Position numbers and translations under genes: made by a program. The notes below the pieces were generated by a model. That model was given only the letters and a program-made list of their open reading frames with translations. It made no database searches and was not told the origin of the DNA. Source: Aquabacterium sp. (GTDB lineage Bacteria; Pseudomonadota; Gammaproteobacteria; Burkholderiales; Burkholderiaceae_C). Taken from it: a DNA stretch of 34,695 nt. Positions 7,908 to 16,247 of this stretch are shown piece after piece (the first letter of the stretch is position 1; the number at the start of each line of letters is the position of its first letter). The stretch is taken from the NCBI GenBank assembly GCA_017994835.1, contig JAGOKC010000017.1, positions 1 through 34,695 on the forward strand. The letters are read 5' to 3'.

Positions 7908-8591
7908 TCAAGGCATCAACCGGGTTTGCAACTGCCCCGCCAGCACCGCACCGATTTCCCACGGGGCCACCTGCACGCCCAGCGAGGCCAGGTCCACCGT
8001 GGCCAGGCCCGCGTACCCGCAGGGATTGATGCGCTGAAACGGGCTCAGGTCCATCGCCACATTGAGCGACACGCCGTGGTAGGTGCAATGGCGACTCACC
8101 TTGATGCCCAACGCCGCCACCTTGCCCAGGCCGCGAAACGGGTCATCCGGGTGCATGGGGGTGCTCAAGGCTGCGTGAGAAAACGGATCGCTCAAGCGCA
8201 CATAGATACCTGGCGCGCCCGCCACTCGGTGTCCCGTCACCCCGACGTGCATCAGGGTGCGAATCACGGCTTCTTCAAGGCGATAGACGTATTCCTTGAC
8301 GAAATAGCCGCCTCGACGCAGGTCCAGCAGCGGGTAGGCGACGATCTGACCGGGCCCGTGATAGGTCACCTGCCCACCCCGGTTCGTCTGCACCACGGGA
8401 ATGTGGTCCGCCCCCCCCTCGGGGTTGAACAGCACGTGGTCGGCCTTGCCCGCCACGCCCTGCGTGAACACCGGCGGATGCTGGCACACCCAGATCTCGT
8501 CGGGCGTGTCGTCCGTGCGTTGCTCGGTGAAGGCCTGCATGGCCTGCATCGTGGGCTCGTAGGGCACCAGGCCCAGGTTTTGAATGATCAT
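7908..8591 (-). CDS. lipB: Octanoyl-[acyl-carrier-protein]:protein octanoyltransferase
   Basis: A 227-residue cytoplasmic enzyme that transfers octanoate from acyl carrier protein to lipoyl domains, supplying the substrate of LipA. The family signature [12 protein letters not shown] is at about 71-82. The catalytic pair is K157 ([12 protein letters not shown]) and C191 (INPCGYAG). Length is normal for the family. It sits 15 bp downstream of dprA and 39 bp upstream of lipA, so LysM gene-dprA-lipB-lipA form a minus-strand run that may share a transcript. Confidence 0.96.
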   Translation of the reverse strand: MIIQNLGLVPYEPTMQAMQAFTEQRTDDTPDEIWVCQHPPVFTQGVAGKADHVLFNPEGGADHIPVVQTNRGGQVTYHGPGQIVAYPLLDLRRGGYFVKEYVYRLEEAVIRTLMHVGVTGHRVAGAPGIYVRLSDPFSHAALSTPMHPDDPFRGLGKVAALGIKVSRHCTYHGVSLNVAMDLSPFQRINPCGYAGLATVDLASLGVQVAPWEIGAVLAGQLQTRLMP

Positions 8592-8606
8592 GGCGCGGCC
8601 ATTATC

Positions 8607-9776
8607 TCAAGCCACCGCCACCCGCTGGAACAACTGCCCTGGCAGGCGCGCCACCTGCCCCATCAACTCCAGCTCCAGCAAACGCGCACCCAACTCGGCT
8701 GGCCCCCAACCCGTGCGGGCCGACAGCGCTTCCTGGCTGACCGGGTCGTAGCCCATGGCGGCCAGCACAGGGTCTGACGAAAGAGCCTCATCGCCGCCCG
8801 ACCACGCCAACTCGGTCTGCGCAGGCGTGACCGGAACACCAACCGGAGCCTGCAGGTGCAACTCTTCCAGCACATCCTGCGCGGTCTCGACCAGCTTGGC
8901 ACCCTGGCGGATCAGGGCATGGCAGCCTCGCGACTGCGGCGAATGGATCGAGCCCGGAATGGCCAACACCTCGCGTCCCATCTCCAGCGCCAGCCGCGCC
9001 GTGATGAGCGAGCCCGACTGCACCGCCGCCTCGACCACCAGCGTGCCCTGCGACAAAGCCGCTACCAGGCGATTGCGCTTAGGAAAGTTCGACGGCAGCG
9101 GCCCCGTGCCCAGCACAAACTCGCTCAGCACCAACCCGTGCTCGGCAATGCGGCGCAGCAGGGGCGCGTGCCCCTTGGGATACACCTGATCCAGCCCGGT
9201 GCCCACCACGGCGATCGTGCTGCCCACGCTGGCCGTGCCCCCACACCGTGCAGCACCTGTCAGTGCGCCCTCATGGGCAGCCGCATCCACACCCCGCGCC
9301 AGGCCGGACACCACCGTCAACCCAGCCACACTGAGCGCCTCGGCAAACGCACGGGCATTGTCCGCACCCTGCGCCGTGGGGTGACGGCTGCCCACCACCG
9401 CCACCGAAGAGGCCTGCAACAAACTCAATCGCCCCTGCGCAAACAGCAACAAGGGCGGATTGGCCACATCCAGCAGGCGTGCCGGATAGCGCGGATCGGC
9501 CAGCGTGAGCACATGGTGCCCGCCCTCGCCATTCGGGGCAGCGGGTGCGGCGGCCAGCCAATTCAGCGTGGCCTCGCATTGCGCATCCAGATCAGGTGGC
9601 ATCTGCGCCAACGCTGCGGCTTCTCGGGCCGCCACCAAGCGGGACCAGGCTTGTGGGCCCGCAGCCCAGACCGCCTGCGGTGACCCCAACGCGCGCAGCA
9701 GGGTGCGCGCCGTCACCGGGCCAACATGTGGCGTGAGCACCAGGCGCAGCCAGGCGCGCAACTCTTCCCTCTCCAT
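8607..9776 (-). CDS. dprA: DNA-processing protein DprA/Smf
   Basis: A 389-residue protein that loads RecA onto incoming single-stranded DNA during natural transformation. The extended Rossmann fold (about residues 110-320) is recognised by GSRHPTAQG, SGLARGVDAAAH, GTGLDQVYPKGH and FPKRNRLVAALSQ. A short N-terminal helical region precedes it, and a C-terminal winged-helix-like domain follows (about 320-380, with LSARTGWGPAELGARLLELELMG split over it). The ATG at 9776 (MEREELRAWLRL) is chosen because AAAGACAGG precedes it; an in-frame extension to 9839 is unlike the family. No other competence genes are visible in the window, so competence cannot be concluded. Confidence 0.95.
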   Translation of the reverse strand: MEREELRAWLRLVLTPHVGPVTARTLLRALGSPQAVWAAGPQAWSRLVAAREAAALAQMPPDLDAQCEATLNWLAAAPAAPNGEGGHHVLTLADPRYPARLLDVANPPLLLFAQGRLSLLQASSVAVVGSRHPTAQGADNARAFAEALSVAGLTVVSGLARGVDAAAHEGALTGAARCGGTASVGSTIAVVGTGLDQVYPKGHAPLLRRIAEHGLVLSEFVLGTGPLPSNFPKRNRLVAALSQGTLVVEAAVQSGSLITARLALEMGREVLAIPGSIHSPQSRGCHALIRQGAKLVETAQDVLEELHLQAPVGVPVTPAQTELAWSGGDEALSSDPVLAAMGYDPVSQEALSARTGWGPAELGARLLELELMGQVARLPGQLFQRVAVA

Positions 9777-9806
9777 ACCTGTCTTTCTGATTCTGAATGT
9801 GACAAC

Positions 9807-9866
9807 GCCGGGCCACCGCGTCTTGCCACGCGATGCCACCCGGCGCTGAGCCCCGCCAAACGGGGC
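9807..9866. other. Two adjacent hairpins between the LysM gene and dprA
   Basis: A nested inverted repeat pairs GCCGGG (9807-9812) with CCCGGC (9839-9844) around an inner CGCGT (9817-9821)/ACGCG (9828-9832). Immediately beside it GCCCCG (9850-9855) pairs with CGGGGC (9861-9866), loop CCAAA. Both lie in the 108-bp gap between the two minus-strand genes. There is no T-run after either, so they may slow read-through or protect mRNA ends rather than act as an intrinsic terminator. Confidence 0.4.
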
Positions 9867-9884
9867 AGCCCATCAAATTGTGCC

Positions 9885-11081
9885 TCAGGGCTGTGTGAAG
9901 TGGTCTCCGCGCTTGACCGGATCTTGCGCCGTCAGGATCAGCGCATAAGACATGCGGTTGAACACACGGAACACGAACAACAGGCCGTGACGCTCGTCCG
10001 GCAGCTTGAGTTGCGCCCGGTCATCGGAGGTGGTGTCGCGGATCACACGGCCATCGCGCCACAGCGCCATCACATGCCCGCGCTCGATACCGTCCTGGCT
10101 GCCACGGTTGAGTACCACGATCTGGTTCTGTCCGGCATTGAGCGACTCGCCATAGATGGACACAATCTGGCCAGCCATGGGCTGCGACGGCGCATGCGGC
10201 ACCAGATTGTCAAAGTCACGCGGCGGCACGGGTGCCAGGCGGTCACCCACCCCGGCTTCCTGGCGGATGCTGGTGACGGTCACGGTAGAGGGGATGACTG
10301 TGGTGTTGCCATCTGCGCCGGTGCCTTCGGAGCCCTCGCGGGTCACCGACACGGTGCCCACAAACTGCCCTTCGTAGCCCAGCACCTCGTTGGTGCCCGG
10401 ATCACGCAGCGGCTTGGGTTCACGGAACAGGCGCCAATCACGCAACTGGGTCACGTCGCCGCGCACATAGGCGGTTTCGTTGCGAGACACCAGCACGCGA
10501 CCCTCCTGGGTGGCCACCAGACGGGGAGCGTTCAGCAACTCATCGCTGTTGTCAAAAATGACAGCCTCGTTGAAGTACGGCTCGATCAGGTGCAGGGGCA
10601 CGGTCGTGATCGCGTCGTACAAACCGCCCTCGCGCACACGCGGTGAAAGCTTGTCGTCCCCGCCCACCGGCTGACCGACGCGCAGACGCGCACGGCCATT
10701 GCTCTTGTCCAGATACAGATACTGGCCGGGGAAAATCAGGTGCGGGTTGCGGATTTGCTGCAGGTTCATGCCCCACAGCTCAGGCCAGCGCCAGGGCGAC
10801 TTGAGGAACAGCTTGGAAATGTCCCACAGCGTGTCACCACGCTTGACGATGTAGGAGTCAGGCGCGTTGGGCGACAACTCGGACAAAGGCACTCCGGCCT
10901 CGGCCACCTTCTGGGCGGTGGCCTTTTGCTGTGGCGTGATCGGGTAGTTCGGGACGGCTTGCGCCTGCCCGATTCCGATGGTCAGACCCAAAGCAGTCCA
11001 GAGCGCCAGGCTCAGAGCTTGAGGGGCGCGCACGGCACGCAACACGCTTGCCGGCCCTTGGTACAGCGATCGCTGGGTCAT
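9885..11081 (-). CDS. LysM peptidoglycan-binding domain protein, exported
   Basis: A 398-residue protein with a signal peptide (about 1-42, ending GQAQA-VP) and one LysM domain at about 77-124 (YIVKRGDTLWDISKLFL, then WPELWGMN and NPHLIFPGQYLYL), which binds glycan strands. The rest (about 130-398) has no domain I can name; it contains SRNETAYVRGDV and NLVPHAPSQPMAGQIVSIYG and is probably a beta-rich periplasmic part. The ATG at 11081 is supported by GGAG 9 nt upstream; an in-frame TTG at 11096 is less likely. Placement between dprA and a divergent def is a common arrangement in Burkholderiales. The role is inferred to be envelope maintenance. Confidence 0.85.
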   Translation of the reverse strand: MTQRSLYQGPASVLRAVRAPQALSLALWTALGLTIGIGQAQAVPNYPITPQQKATAQKVAEAGVPLSELSPNAPDSYIVKRGDTLWDISKLFLKSPWRWPELWGMNLQQIRNPHLIFPGQYLYLDKSNGRARLRVGQPVGGDDKLSPRVREGGLYDAITTVPLHLIEPYFNEAVIFDNSDELLNAPRLVATQEGRVLVSRNETAYVRGDVTQLRDWRLFREPKPLRDPGTNEVLGYEGQFVGTVSVTREGSEGTGADGNTTVIPSTVTVTSIRQEAGVGDRLAPVPPRDFDNLVPHAPSQPMAGQIVSIYGESLNAGQNQIVVLNRGSQDGIERGHVMALWRDGRVIRDTTSDDRAQLKLPDERHGLLFVFRVFNRMSYALILTAQDPVKRGDHFTQP

Positions 11082-11101
11082 GAAAACAGTCTCCAATTAC
11101 C

Positions 11102-11144
11102 TGCCGAAGGGCATTTTCCGTACACGGATACCCGAGTTTCGGCA
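11102..11144. promoter_or_regulatory. Nested inverted repeats upstream of the LysM gene
   Basis: TGCCGAA (11102-11108) is repeated inverted as TTCGGCA (11138-11144). Centred between them is the palindrome TCCGT-AC-ACGGA (11117-11128). The structure begins 21 bp upstream of the LysM gene start, in the 209-bp region divergent with def. It could be an operator or a leader hairpin of the minus-strand transcript. No protein partner can be named. Confidence 0.4.
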
Positions 11145-11233
11145 AAATCTGGTCAATGATTGCCTGATTCTGCCCGCAAATCCTCCGCCGTCGCAATGAG
11201 AATTGCCCGGAGTTACCTTAAGGATCCCACCAG

Positions 11234-11248
11234 CGACGCCTCGCGTCG
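11234..11248. other. Short hairpin upstream of def
   Basis: CGACGC (11234-11239) and GCGTCG (11243-11248) form a 6-bp stem with a 3-nt loop (CTC), 42 bp upstream of the def start. No T-run follows. It may lie in the def leader; function unknown. Confidence 0.3.
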
Positions 11249-11290
11249 TTGCGATCCATCCACAATTTCTTGCCAACACCCGTTTCTGTC

Positions 11291-11803
11291 ATGGCTCTGC
11301 TGCCCATCCTCCAATACCCCGACCCCCGCCTGCACACGGTCGCCAAGCCTGTGGCGCAAGTCGATGACCGCATTCGCCAACTGGTCGATGACATGCTGGC
11401 AACCATGTACGACGCCAAGGGCGTGGGCCTGGCGGCCACCCAGATCAATGTGCACGAGCGCGTGGTCGTGATCGACACCAGCGAAGAACGCAACGACCCC
11501 CTGGTGCTCATCAACCCGGAAATCACCTGGGCCAGCGACGAGATGATCGTGTGGGAAGAAGGCTGCCTGTCGGTGCCCACCATCTACGACAAGGTCGAGC
11601 GTCATGCCCGCGTGCGCGTGCGCGCCCTCAACCGCGATGGCGAAACCTACGAGTTCGAAGGCGAAGAACTGCTGGCCGTGTGCGTGCAGCACGAACTCGA
11701 TCACCTGAGCGGCAAGGTGTTTGTCGAATACCTGTCCCCACTCAAGCGCAACCGCATCAAGACCAAGCTGGTCAAGCGCCAGCGCGACGAGCAAGACGCC
11801 TGA
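11291..11803 (+). CDS. def: Peptide deformylase
   Basis: A 170-residue metalloenzyme that removes the formyl group from the N-terminal methionine of nascent proteins. All three signature motifs are present: GVGLAATQ (44-51), EEGCLSVP (89-96, with metal ligand C92) and HELDH (134-138, two His ligands and the catalytic Glu). The ATG at 11291 gives the standard N-terminus ([14 protein letters not shown]); no clear Shine-Dalgarno precedes it. The stop codon overlaps the fmt start as TGATG, so the deformylase and the formyltransferase are translationally coupled. Confidence 0.97.
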   Translation: MALLPILQYPDPRLHTVAKPVAQVDDRIRQLVDDMLATMYDAKGVGLAATQINVHERVVVIDTSEERNDPLVLINPEITWASDEMIVWEEGCLSVPTIYDKVERHARVRVRALNRDGETYEFEGEELLAVCVQHELDHLSGKVFVEYLSPLKRNRIKTKLVKRQRDEQDA

Positions 11804-12768
11804 TGGCCGCGCGCATGAAGGTGGCGTTTGCGGGCACGCCCGAGTTTGCCCGCGACGCACTGGCCGCGATCCTGGCGGCCGGGTTCGACGTGCCCATCGT
11901 GCTGACCCAGCCTGACCGGCCTGCAGGCCGCGGCATGAAGCTGCAGGCCTCCCCCGTCAAGCAACTGGCGCAGCAGCACGGCATCACTGTGAGCCAGCCC
12001 CACAGCCTGCGACGGGATGGCAAGTACCCCGACGAGGCCGCCGCTGCGCGCGACGCCCTGCTCGCCGCCGCGCCCGACGTGATGGTGGTGGCCGCCTACG
12101 GACTGATCCTGCCGCAGTGGACGCTGGACCTGCCGCGCCTGGGCTGCCTCAACATCCACGGCTCGCTGCTGCCACGCTGGCGTGGGGCCGCCCCCATCCA
12201 CCGCGCGATCGAGGCCGGCGATGCCGAGACCGGCATCACCATCATGCAGATGGATGCGGGCCTGGACACCGGCGACATGCTGCTGGTCGAGCGCGAGGCC
12301 ATCGGGCCCGACGACACCACGGCGGTGCTGCACGACCGCCTGGCCAGTCTGGGGGGACGGCTGATCGTCGAAGCCCTGGAGATGGCGGCATGTGGCGGCC
12401 TGACCCGCACGCCGCAGCCCGAGGCCGGGGTCACCTACGCGCACAAGATCGAGAAAGCAGAGGCCGCCATCGACTGGTCCCTGCCTGCCGACGTGATCGC
12501 CCGGCGCGTGCGCGCCTTCGACCCCTTCCCCGGCTGCACCTTCACCGTAACCGGAGACAAGGGCCCGGAGACCCACAAGGTCTGGGCTGCGCAGGCGGTC
12601 AGCGGCCAAGGCGTGCCGGGTCAGGTCTTGCAAGCGCAGGGCGACACCCTGGTGGTCGCCTGTGGCACAGGCGCACTGGCCTTGCAGACCCTGCAAAAAC
12701 CCGGCGGCAAACGGGTGCGCGCACGTGAATTTTTGCAAAGCACACCCCTGCAGCCGGTGTTGACTTGA
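11803..12768 (+). CDS. fmt: Methionyl-tRNA formyltransferase
   Basis: A 321-residue enzyme that formylates initiator Met-tRNA using 10-formyl-tetrahydrofolate. The N-terminal Rossmann-like domain begins [12 protein letters not shown]. The formyl-transfer signature spans [16 protein letters not shown] and [16 protein letters not shown] (about 115-160). The C-terminal OB-like tRNA-binding domain follows (about 205-315, beginning near FDPFPGC). The ATG at 11803 overlaps the def stop by one base (TGATG) and gives normal length; the long upstream frame overlapping def is a shadow. The fmt stop (12766-12768) lies inside the -35 box of the predicted htpX promoter. Confidence 0.97.
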   Translation: MAARMKVAFAGTPEFARDALAAILAAGFDVPIVLTQPDRPAGRGMKLQASPVKQLAQQHGITVSQPHSLRRDGKYPDEAAAARDALLAAAPDVMVVAAYGLILPQWTLDLPRLGCLNIHGSLLPRWRGAAPIHRAIEAGDAETGITIMQMDAGLDTGDMLLVEREAIGPDDTTAVLHDRLASLGGRLIVEALEMAACGGLTRTPQPEAGVTYAHKIEKAEAAIDWSLPADVIARRVRAFDPFPGCTFTVTGDKGPETHKVWAAQAVSGQGVPGQVLQAQGDTLVVACGTGALALQTLQKPGGKRVRAREFLQSTPLQPVLT

Positions 12769-12791
12769 ACCTCGTGCTTTGATCCCTATCT
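12764..12791 (+). promoter_or_regulatory. Sigma-32-like heat-shock promoter of htpX
   Basis: CTTGAA at 12764-12769 matches the heat-shock sigma-factor -35 box. CCCTATCT at 12784-12791 matches the -10 consensus CCCCATnT at all defined positions but one. The 14-bp spacer is within the usual range. It lies 57 bp upstream of htpX and overlaps the fmt stop codon. HtpX is a known heat-shock membrane protease in E. coli, which fits. Confidence 0.65.
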
Positions 12792-12848
12792 GATGTGACA
12801 CGGCCACCCCAGGTGGCCCCCCTATCCTGCGACCGGAGAACTCACACC

Positions 12849-13697
12849 ATGTTCAACATCATGAAAACAGCCATCCTGATGGCGGCGATCACCGCCCTTT
12901 TCATGGCCCTGGGCAGCATGATCGGTGGGCGCAGCGGCATGATGCTGGCCCTCGTCGTGGCCCTGGGCATGAACTTCTTCAGCTACTGGTTCTCGGACAA
13001 GATGGTGCTGAAGATGTACAACGCCCGCGAAGTCGATGAAACCTCGGCACCACGCTTTTACGCCATGGTGCGCGAGCTCGCCCAGCGCGCTGACATCCCC
13101 ATGCCCAAGGTGTACCTGATCGACGAGGCGGCCCCCAACGCCTTCGCCACCGGCCGCAGCCCCGAGCACGCCGCCGTCGCCGCCACCACCGGCATCGTCA
13201 ACGTGCTGACCGACCGTGAACTGCGCGGCGTGATGGCGCACGAACTCGCCCACGTCAAGCACCGCGACATCCTGATCAGCACCATCAGCGCCACCATGGC
13301 CGGTGCCATCTCGATGCTGGCCAACTTCGCCATGTTCTTTGGCGGCCGCGACTCGGAAGGCCGTCCCGCCAACCCGATTGCCGGCATCGCCGTGGCCATT
13401 CTGGCCCCACTGGCGGCCAGCCTGATCCAGATGGCGATCAGCCGCGCACGCGAATTCGAAGCCGACCGGGGCGGTGCCGAAATCAGCGGCGACCCGGCTG
13501 CCCTGGCCAGCGCCCTCGACAAGATCCACCGCTACGCCCAGGGCATCCCCCTGCACGCCGCAGAAGCCCATCCTGAAACGGCTCAGATGATGATCATGAA
13601 TCCGTTGTCGGGCGGTGGCCTGCGCGGCCTGTTCTCCACCCACCCCGCAACCGAGGAGCGGGTGGCTCGCCTGATGGCCATGGCACGCGGCACGTGA
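12849..13697 (+). CDS. htpX: Membrane zinc metalloprotease HtpX
   Basis: A 282-residue M48-family protease that degrades misfolded membrane proteins together with FtsH. Two N-terminal membrane segments (about 5-25 and 28-47) precede the cytoplasmic catalytic domain. H131-E-L-A-H135 (HELAHVKH) is the zinc-binding motif, and the third ligand Glu is in REFEADRGG. Two further hydrophobic stretches follow the HEXXH motif (about 145-165 and 180-198). The ATG at 12849 has GGAGAA 8 nt upstream; the in-frame extension to 12795 has no support. The upstream sigma-32-like promoter suggests heat-shock induction independent of def-fmt. Confidence 0.95.
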   Translation: MFNIMKTAILMAAITALFMALGSMIGGRSGMMLALVVALGMNFFSYWFSDKMVLKMYNAREVDETSAPRFYAMVRELAQRADIPMPKVYLIDEAAPNAFATGRSPEHAAVAATTGIVNVLTDRELRGVMAHELAHVKHRDILISTISATMAGAISMLANFAMFFGGRDSEGRPANPIAGIAVAILAPLAASLIQMAISRAREFEADRGGAEISGDPAALASALDKIHRYAQGIPLHAAEAHPETAQMMIMNPLSGGGLRGLFSTHPATEERVARLMAMARGT

Positions 13698-13719
13698 CAT
13701 TTGTCACGGAAAACCAAGT

Positions 13720-13743
13720 GGTTACGGCCTGTTTCTTGTAACC
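13720..13743. other. Weak inverted repeat downstream of htpX
   Basis: GGTTAC (13720-13725) and GTAACC (13738-13743) can form a 6-bp stem with a 12-nt loop containing TTTCTT, 22 bp after the htpX stop. It lacks a following T-run and is at best a poor terminator. Confidence 0.3.
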
Positions 13744-13843
13744 GCATGTATCAAACGGGATTTCTTGTGGTTTCCTTGCTGCTGGGTGCTGAGACCTGAC
13801 ATTCTCTGAATGTAAGCTGGTGTTCCAGGCAGGAAACAACCGG

Positions 13844-16225
13844 ATGCGGACCGAGACCACCCAGATCGAACACCAGGCAAGCAAGCTGCGATGGCGCGCC
13901 ACGTTTGTGCTCGTCGGCGGCTTGCTGCTCAGCTTTGCAGCCTGGTGGTTGCTCGCGTTCCAGCAGAATCCGGCGCTTGCAACATGGGTCACTGCGCTGC
14001 CCGTGGTCACACTTGTGGCCACCCTGGCGTTGTGGTGGCTGCTGCGTCACGCGGCACAACAGCATCACCAGGCGGCCCGCCTGGCCGACAGCCTCCAAAA
14101 GCAGGTGACCGACCGCGATGCACGCCTTGCGTCTGTGCTGGGCGAGGTCGATGAAGGGCTGCTGCAAGTGTCCGCCAATGGCGAGATCCTCGATGCCAAC
14201 CCGGCTGCCGTGCGCCTGTTCGGCCACGCAGTGGTTGACCTGCGCCATGCCCACCTGAGCCTGCTGCTGCCGGGGGTTCTGCCCAACGGCACGCGACAGG
14301 ATCTCGAGACCTTCCTGCACCGGCAACACCGGGGTGCCGATGGGTCGGGCCCCCGAACCGAAGGACGGCGCGCCAACGGTCAGTCGTTCGCGCTGGGTCT
14401 ATCGGTTCACGCGATCACCACACAAGGACCGACGCTGTACCAATGCTGGCTGCGCGACCTGAGCGCCCAGGATGCCACCGAGCGCGCCATGCTCGCAGCG
14501 CAGTGCCAGCTCAACGAGGTTGACGAGATGCGCCGCATCATCGTCCACAACGCCCCCTATGCGGTTTTCGTGCTCAACCGCCAAGGCATTTTCCAGACCG
14601 TGAACCCTGCAGGTGAACGCCTGCTGGGCTGCGCCGCACACGACCTCATCGGGCACAGCACGACCCAGCGCTACTTTGATCCGGCGCAGGTGGCCGAACG
14701 CGCCCACCTGCTCGCGCTGCGCCTGAACCAGCCCGTGACCGATCTGGATGTGGTGTCCCACCTGGCGCATGAATCACCAGGCTTGCCCACCGAGTGGCGA
14801 CTGACCCGCAACGACGGCAGCAGCCTGATGGCCGAGATCCTGGTGACCGAGCTGAACAACGAGTACGGCGCTCGCACCGGTTTCCTGCTCATGGCCCACG
14901 ATGTGACGGCCCGCCACGAAGCCGAGCACCAGGTGCAGCACATGGCGCTGCACGACGCCCTGACCGGACTGCCCAATCGCAACATGCTGCAAGAGCAGCT
15001 CAAGGCCTGTCTGAACATCGCGCAACGCGAACAGGGTCACATGGCCCTGATGTTCATCGACCTTGACCGCTTCAAAAAAATCAACGATGGCCTGGGCCAC
15101 CATGTCGGCGACAGCGTCCTCATTGAGGTAGGCCGCCGTCTGCGCGCCGCCATGCGCAGCTCCGACATCGTCGCCCGACTGGGTGGTGACGAATTCGTCG
15201 TGTTGCTGCCTCGCATCCAGGCCCAGACCGACGGTGACGTGGTTGCAGCCAAAGTCCTGGAGGTCTTCACCGATCCCGTGCTCATTGGCGAGCAGGAACT
15301 GCGGGTCACACCCAGCATTGGCGTGGCCCTCTACCCCGACCACGGCACCGATGCCGCCACCTTGATGCGACACGCCGATCTGGCGATGTATCAGGCCAAA
15401 AAAGATGGCCGCAACCGCATCCAGATCTACAGCGAGCACATGGTCTCGCCCTCGCCCGACACCCTGCTGCTCGAAAACGACCTGTACCACGCCCTGACGC
15501 GCGATGAACTGCGCTTGCACTACCAGCCACAGTTTGATTGCACGAGCGGGCGCATCACCGGTGCCGAAGCCTTGCTGCGCTGGGAGCACAAGGGACGGCT
15601 CATTGCGCCCTCCGACTTCATCCCGCTGGCTGAGGAGTCAGGCCTGATCGTTCCAATGGGCGAATGGGTGTTGCGGCAAGCCTGCACGGTCGCCCACCGC
15701 TGGCGTCAGGAAACAGGTGTGCCGCTGCGCATGGCGGTCAACCTGTCCGCCGTGCAACTGGATCGACACGACATCGTGCGCACCGTCTCACAGGTTCTGC
15801 AAGACACGGGCTTGCCTGCCACTGCGCTGGAGCTGGAAATCACCGAGAGCGTGGTCGTGCGCGAATCGCTTCGCGCTGCCGACATCCTGCGCCAGTTGCG
15901 TGCACTGGGCGTGGGCATTGCGATCGACGATTTCGGCGTCGGCTACTCCAGCTTTGCCTACCTGCGTGAATTACCGGTCAACCGCTTCAAGCTGGATCGC
16001 AGCTTTCTGGCCGGGGTGCCGCAGTCACATGGCGACACCCGGCTGGTGGCCGCCTTGATCGCCATGGGACATCGCCTTGAAGTGGGCATCGTGGCCGAAG
16101 GTGTCGAGACGGCCGAACAAGCCGACTTCTTGCGTGACCACGGTTGCGACGAGGCACAGGGCTACCACCTGGGTCGCCCCCTCAGGGAAAGCGAATTCGA
16201 GGCGCTGCTCAAGGGCCTGCGCTGA
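13844..16225 (+). CDS. Membrane-bound PAS-PAS-GGDEF-EAL cyclic-di-GMP enzyme
   Basis: A 793-residue inner-membrane signalling protein. Two membrane helices (about 17-37 and 48-70) are followed by two PAS sensor domains (about 95-210 and 228-365), a GGDEF domain (about 370-540) and an EAL domain (about 550-793). The GGDEF motif is intact (RLGGDEF, about 446-450), with an RSSD I-site five residues before it, so the cyclase half may be active and product-inhibited. The EAL half also keeps its catalytic elements: EALLRW, NLSAVQL, ELEITES, IDDFGVGYSS, FKLDRSF and AEGVET. The protein could therefore make or hydrolyse c-di-GMP depending on the PAS signal. The ATG at 13844 has AGGAAA upstream; an in-frame GTG at 13820 is the alternative. 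It is convergent with the DUF1631 gene, 22 bp apart. Confidence 0.92.
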   Translation: MRTETTQIEHQASKLRWRATFVLVGGLLLSFAAWWLLAFQQNPALATWVTALPVVTLVATLALWWLLRHAAQQHHQAARLADSLQKQVTDRDARLASVLGEVDEGLLQVSANGEILDANPAAVRLFGHAVVDLRHAHLSLLLPGVLPNGTRQDLETFLHRQHRGADGSGPRTEGRRANGQSFALGLSVHAITTQGPTLYQCWLRDLSAQDATERAMLAAQCQLNEVDEMRRIIVHNAPYAVFVLNRQGIFQTVNPAGERLLGCAAHDLIGHSTTQRYFDPAQVAERAHLLALRLNQPVTDLDVVSHLAHESPGLPTEWRLTRNDGSSLMAEILVTELNNEYGARTGFLLMAHDVTARHEAEHQVQHMALHDALTGLPNRNMLQEQLKACLNIAQREQGHMALMFIDLDRFKKINDGLGHHVGDSVLIEVGRRLRAAMRSSDIVARLGGDEFVVLLPRIQAQTDGDVVAAKVLEVFTDPVLIGEQELRVTPSIGVALYPDHGTDAATLMRHADLAMYQAKKDGRNRIQIYSEHMVSPSPDTLLLENDLYHALTRDELRLHYQPQFDCTSGRITGAEALLRWEHKGRLIAPSDFIPLAEESGLIVPMGEWVLRQACTVAHRWRQETGVPLRMAVNLSAVQLDRHDIVRTVSQVLQDTGLPATALELEITESVVVRESLRAADILRQLRALGVGIAIDDFGVGYSSFAYLRELPVNRFKLDRSFLAGVPQSHGDTRLVAALIAMGHRLEVGIVAEGVETAEQADFLRDHGCDEAQGYHLGRPLRESEFEALLKGLR

Positions 16226-16247
16226 GGCCTGGCCGCGTGCGCTGCGC

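Noticed and set aside
9850-9866. GC-rich hairpin as an intrinsic terminator for the LysM gene
   Set aside because: No T-run follows on the minus strand; kept only as a hairpin.
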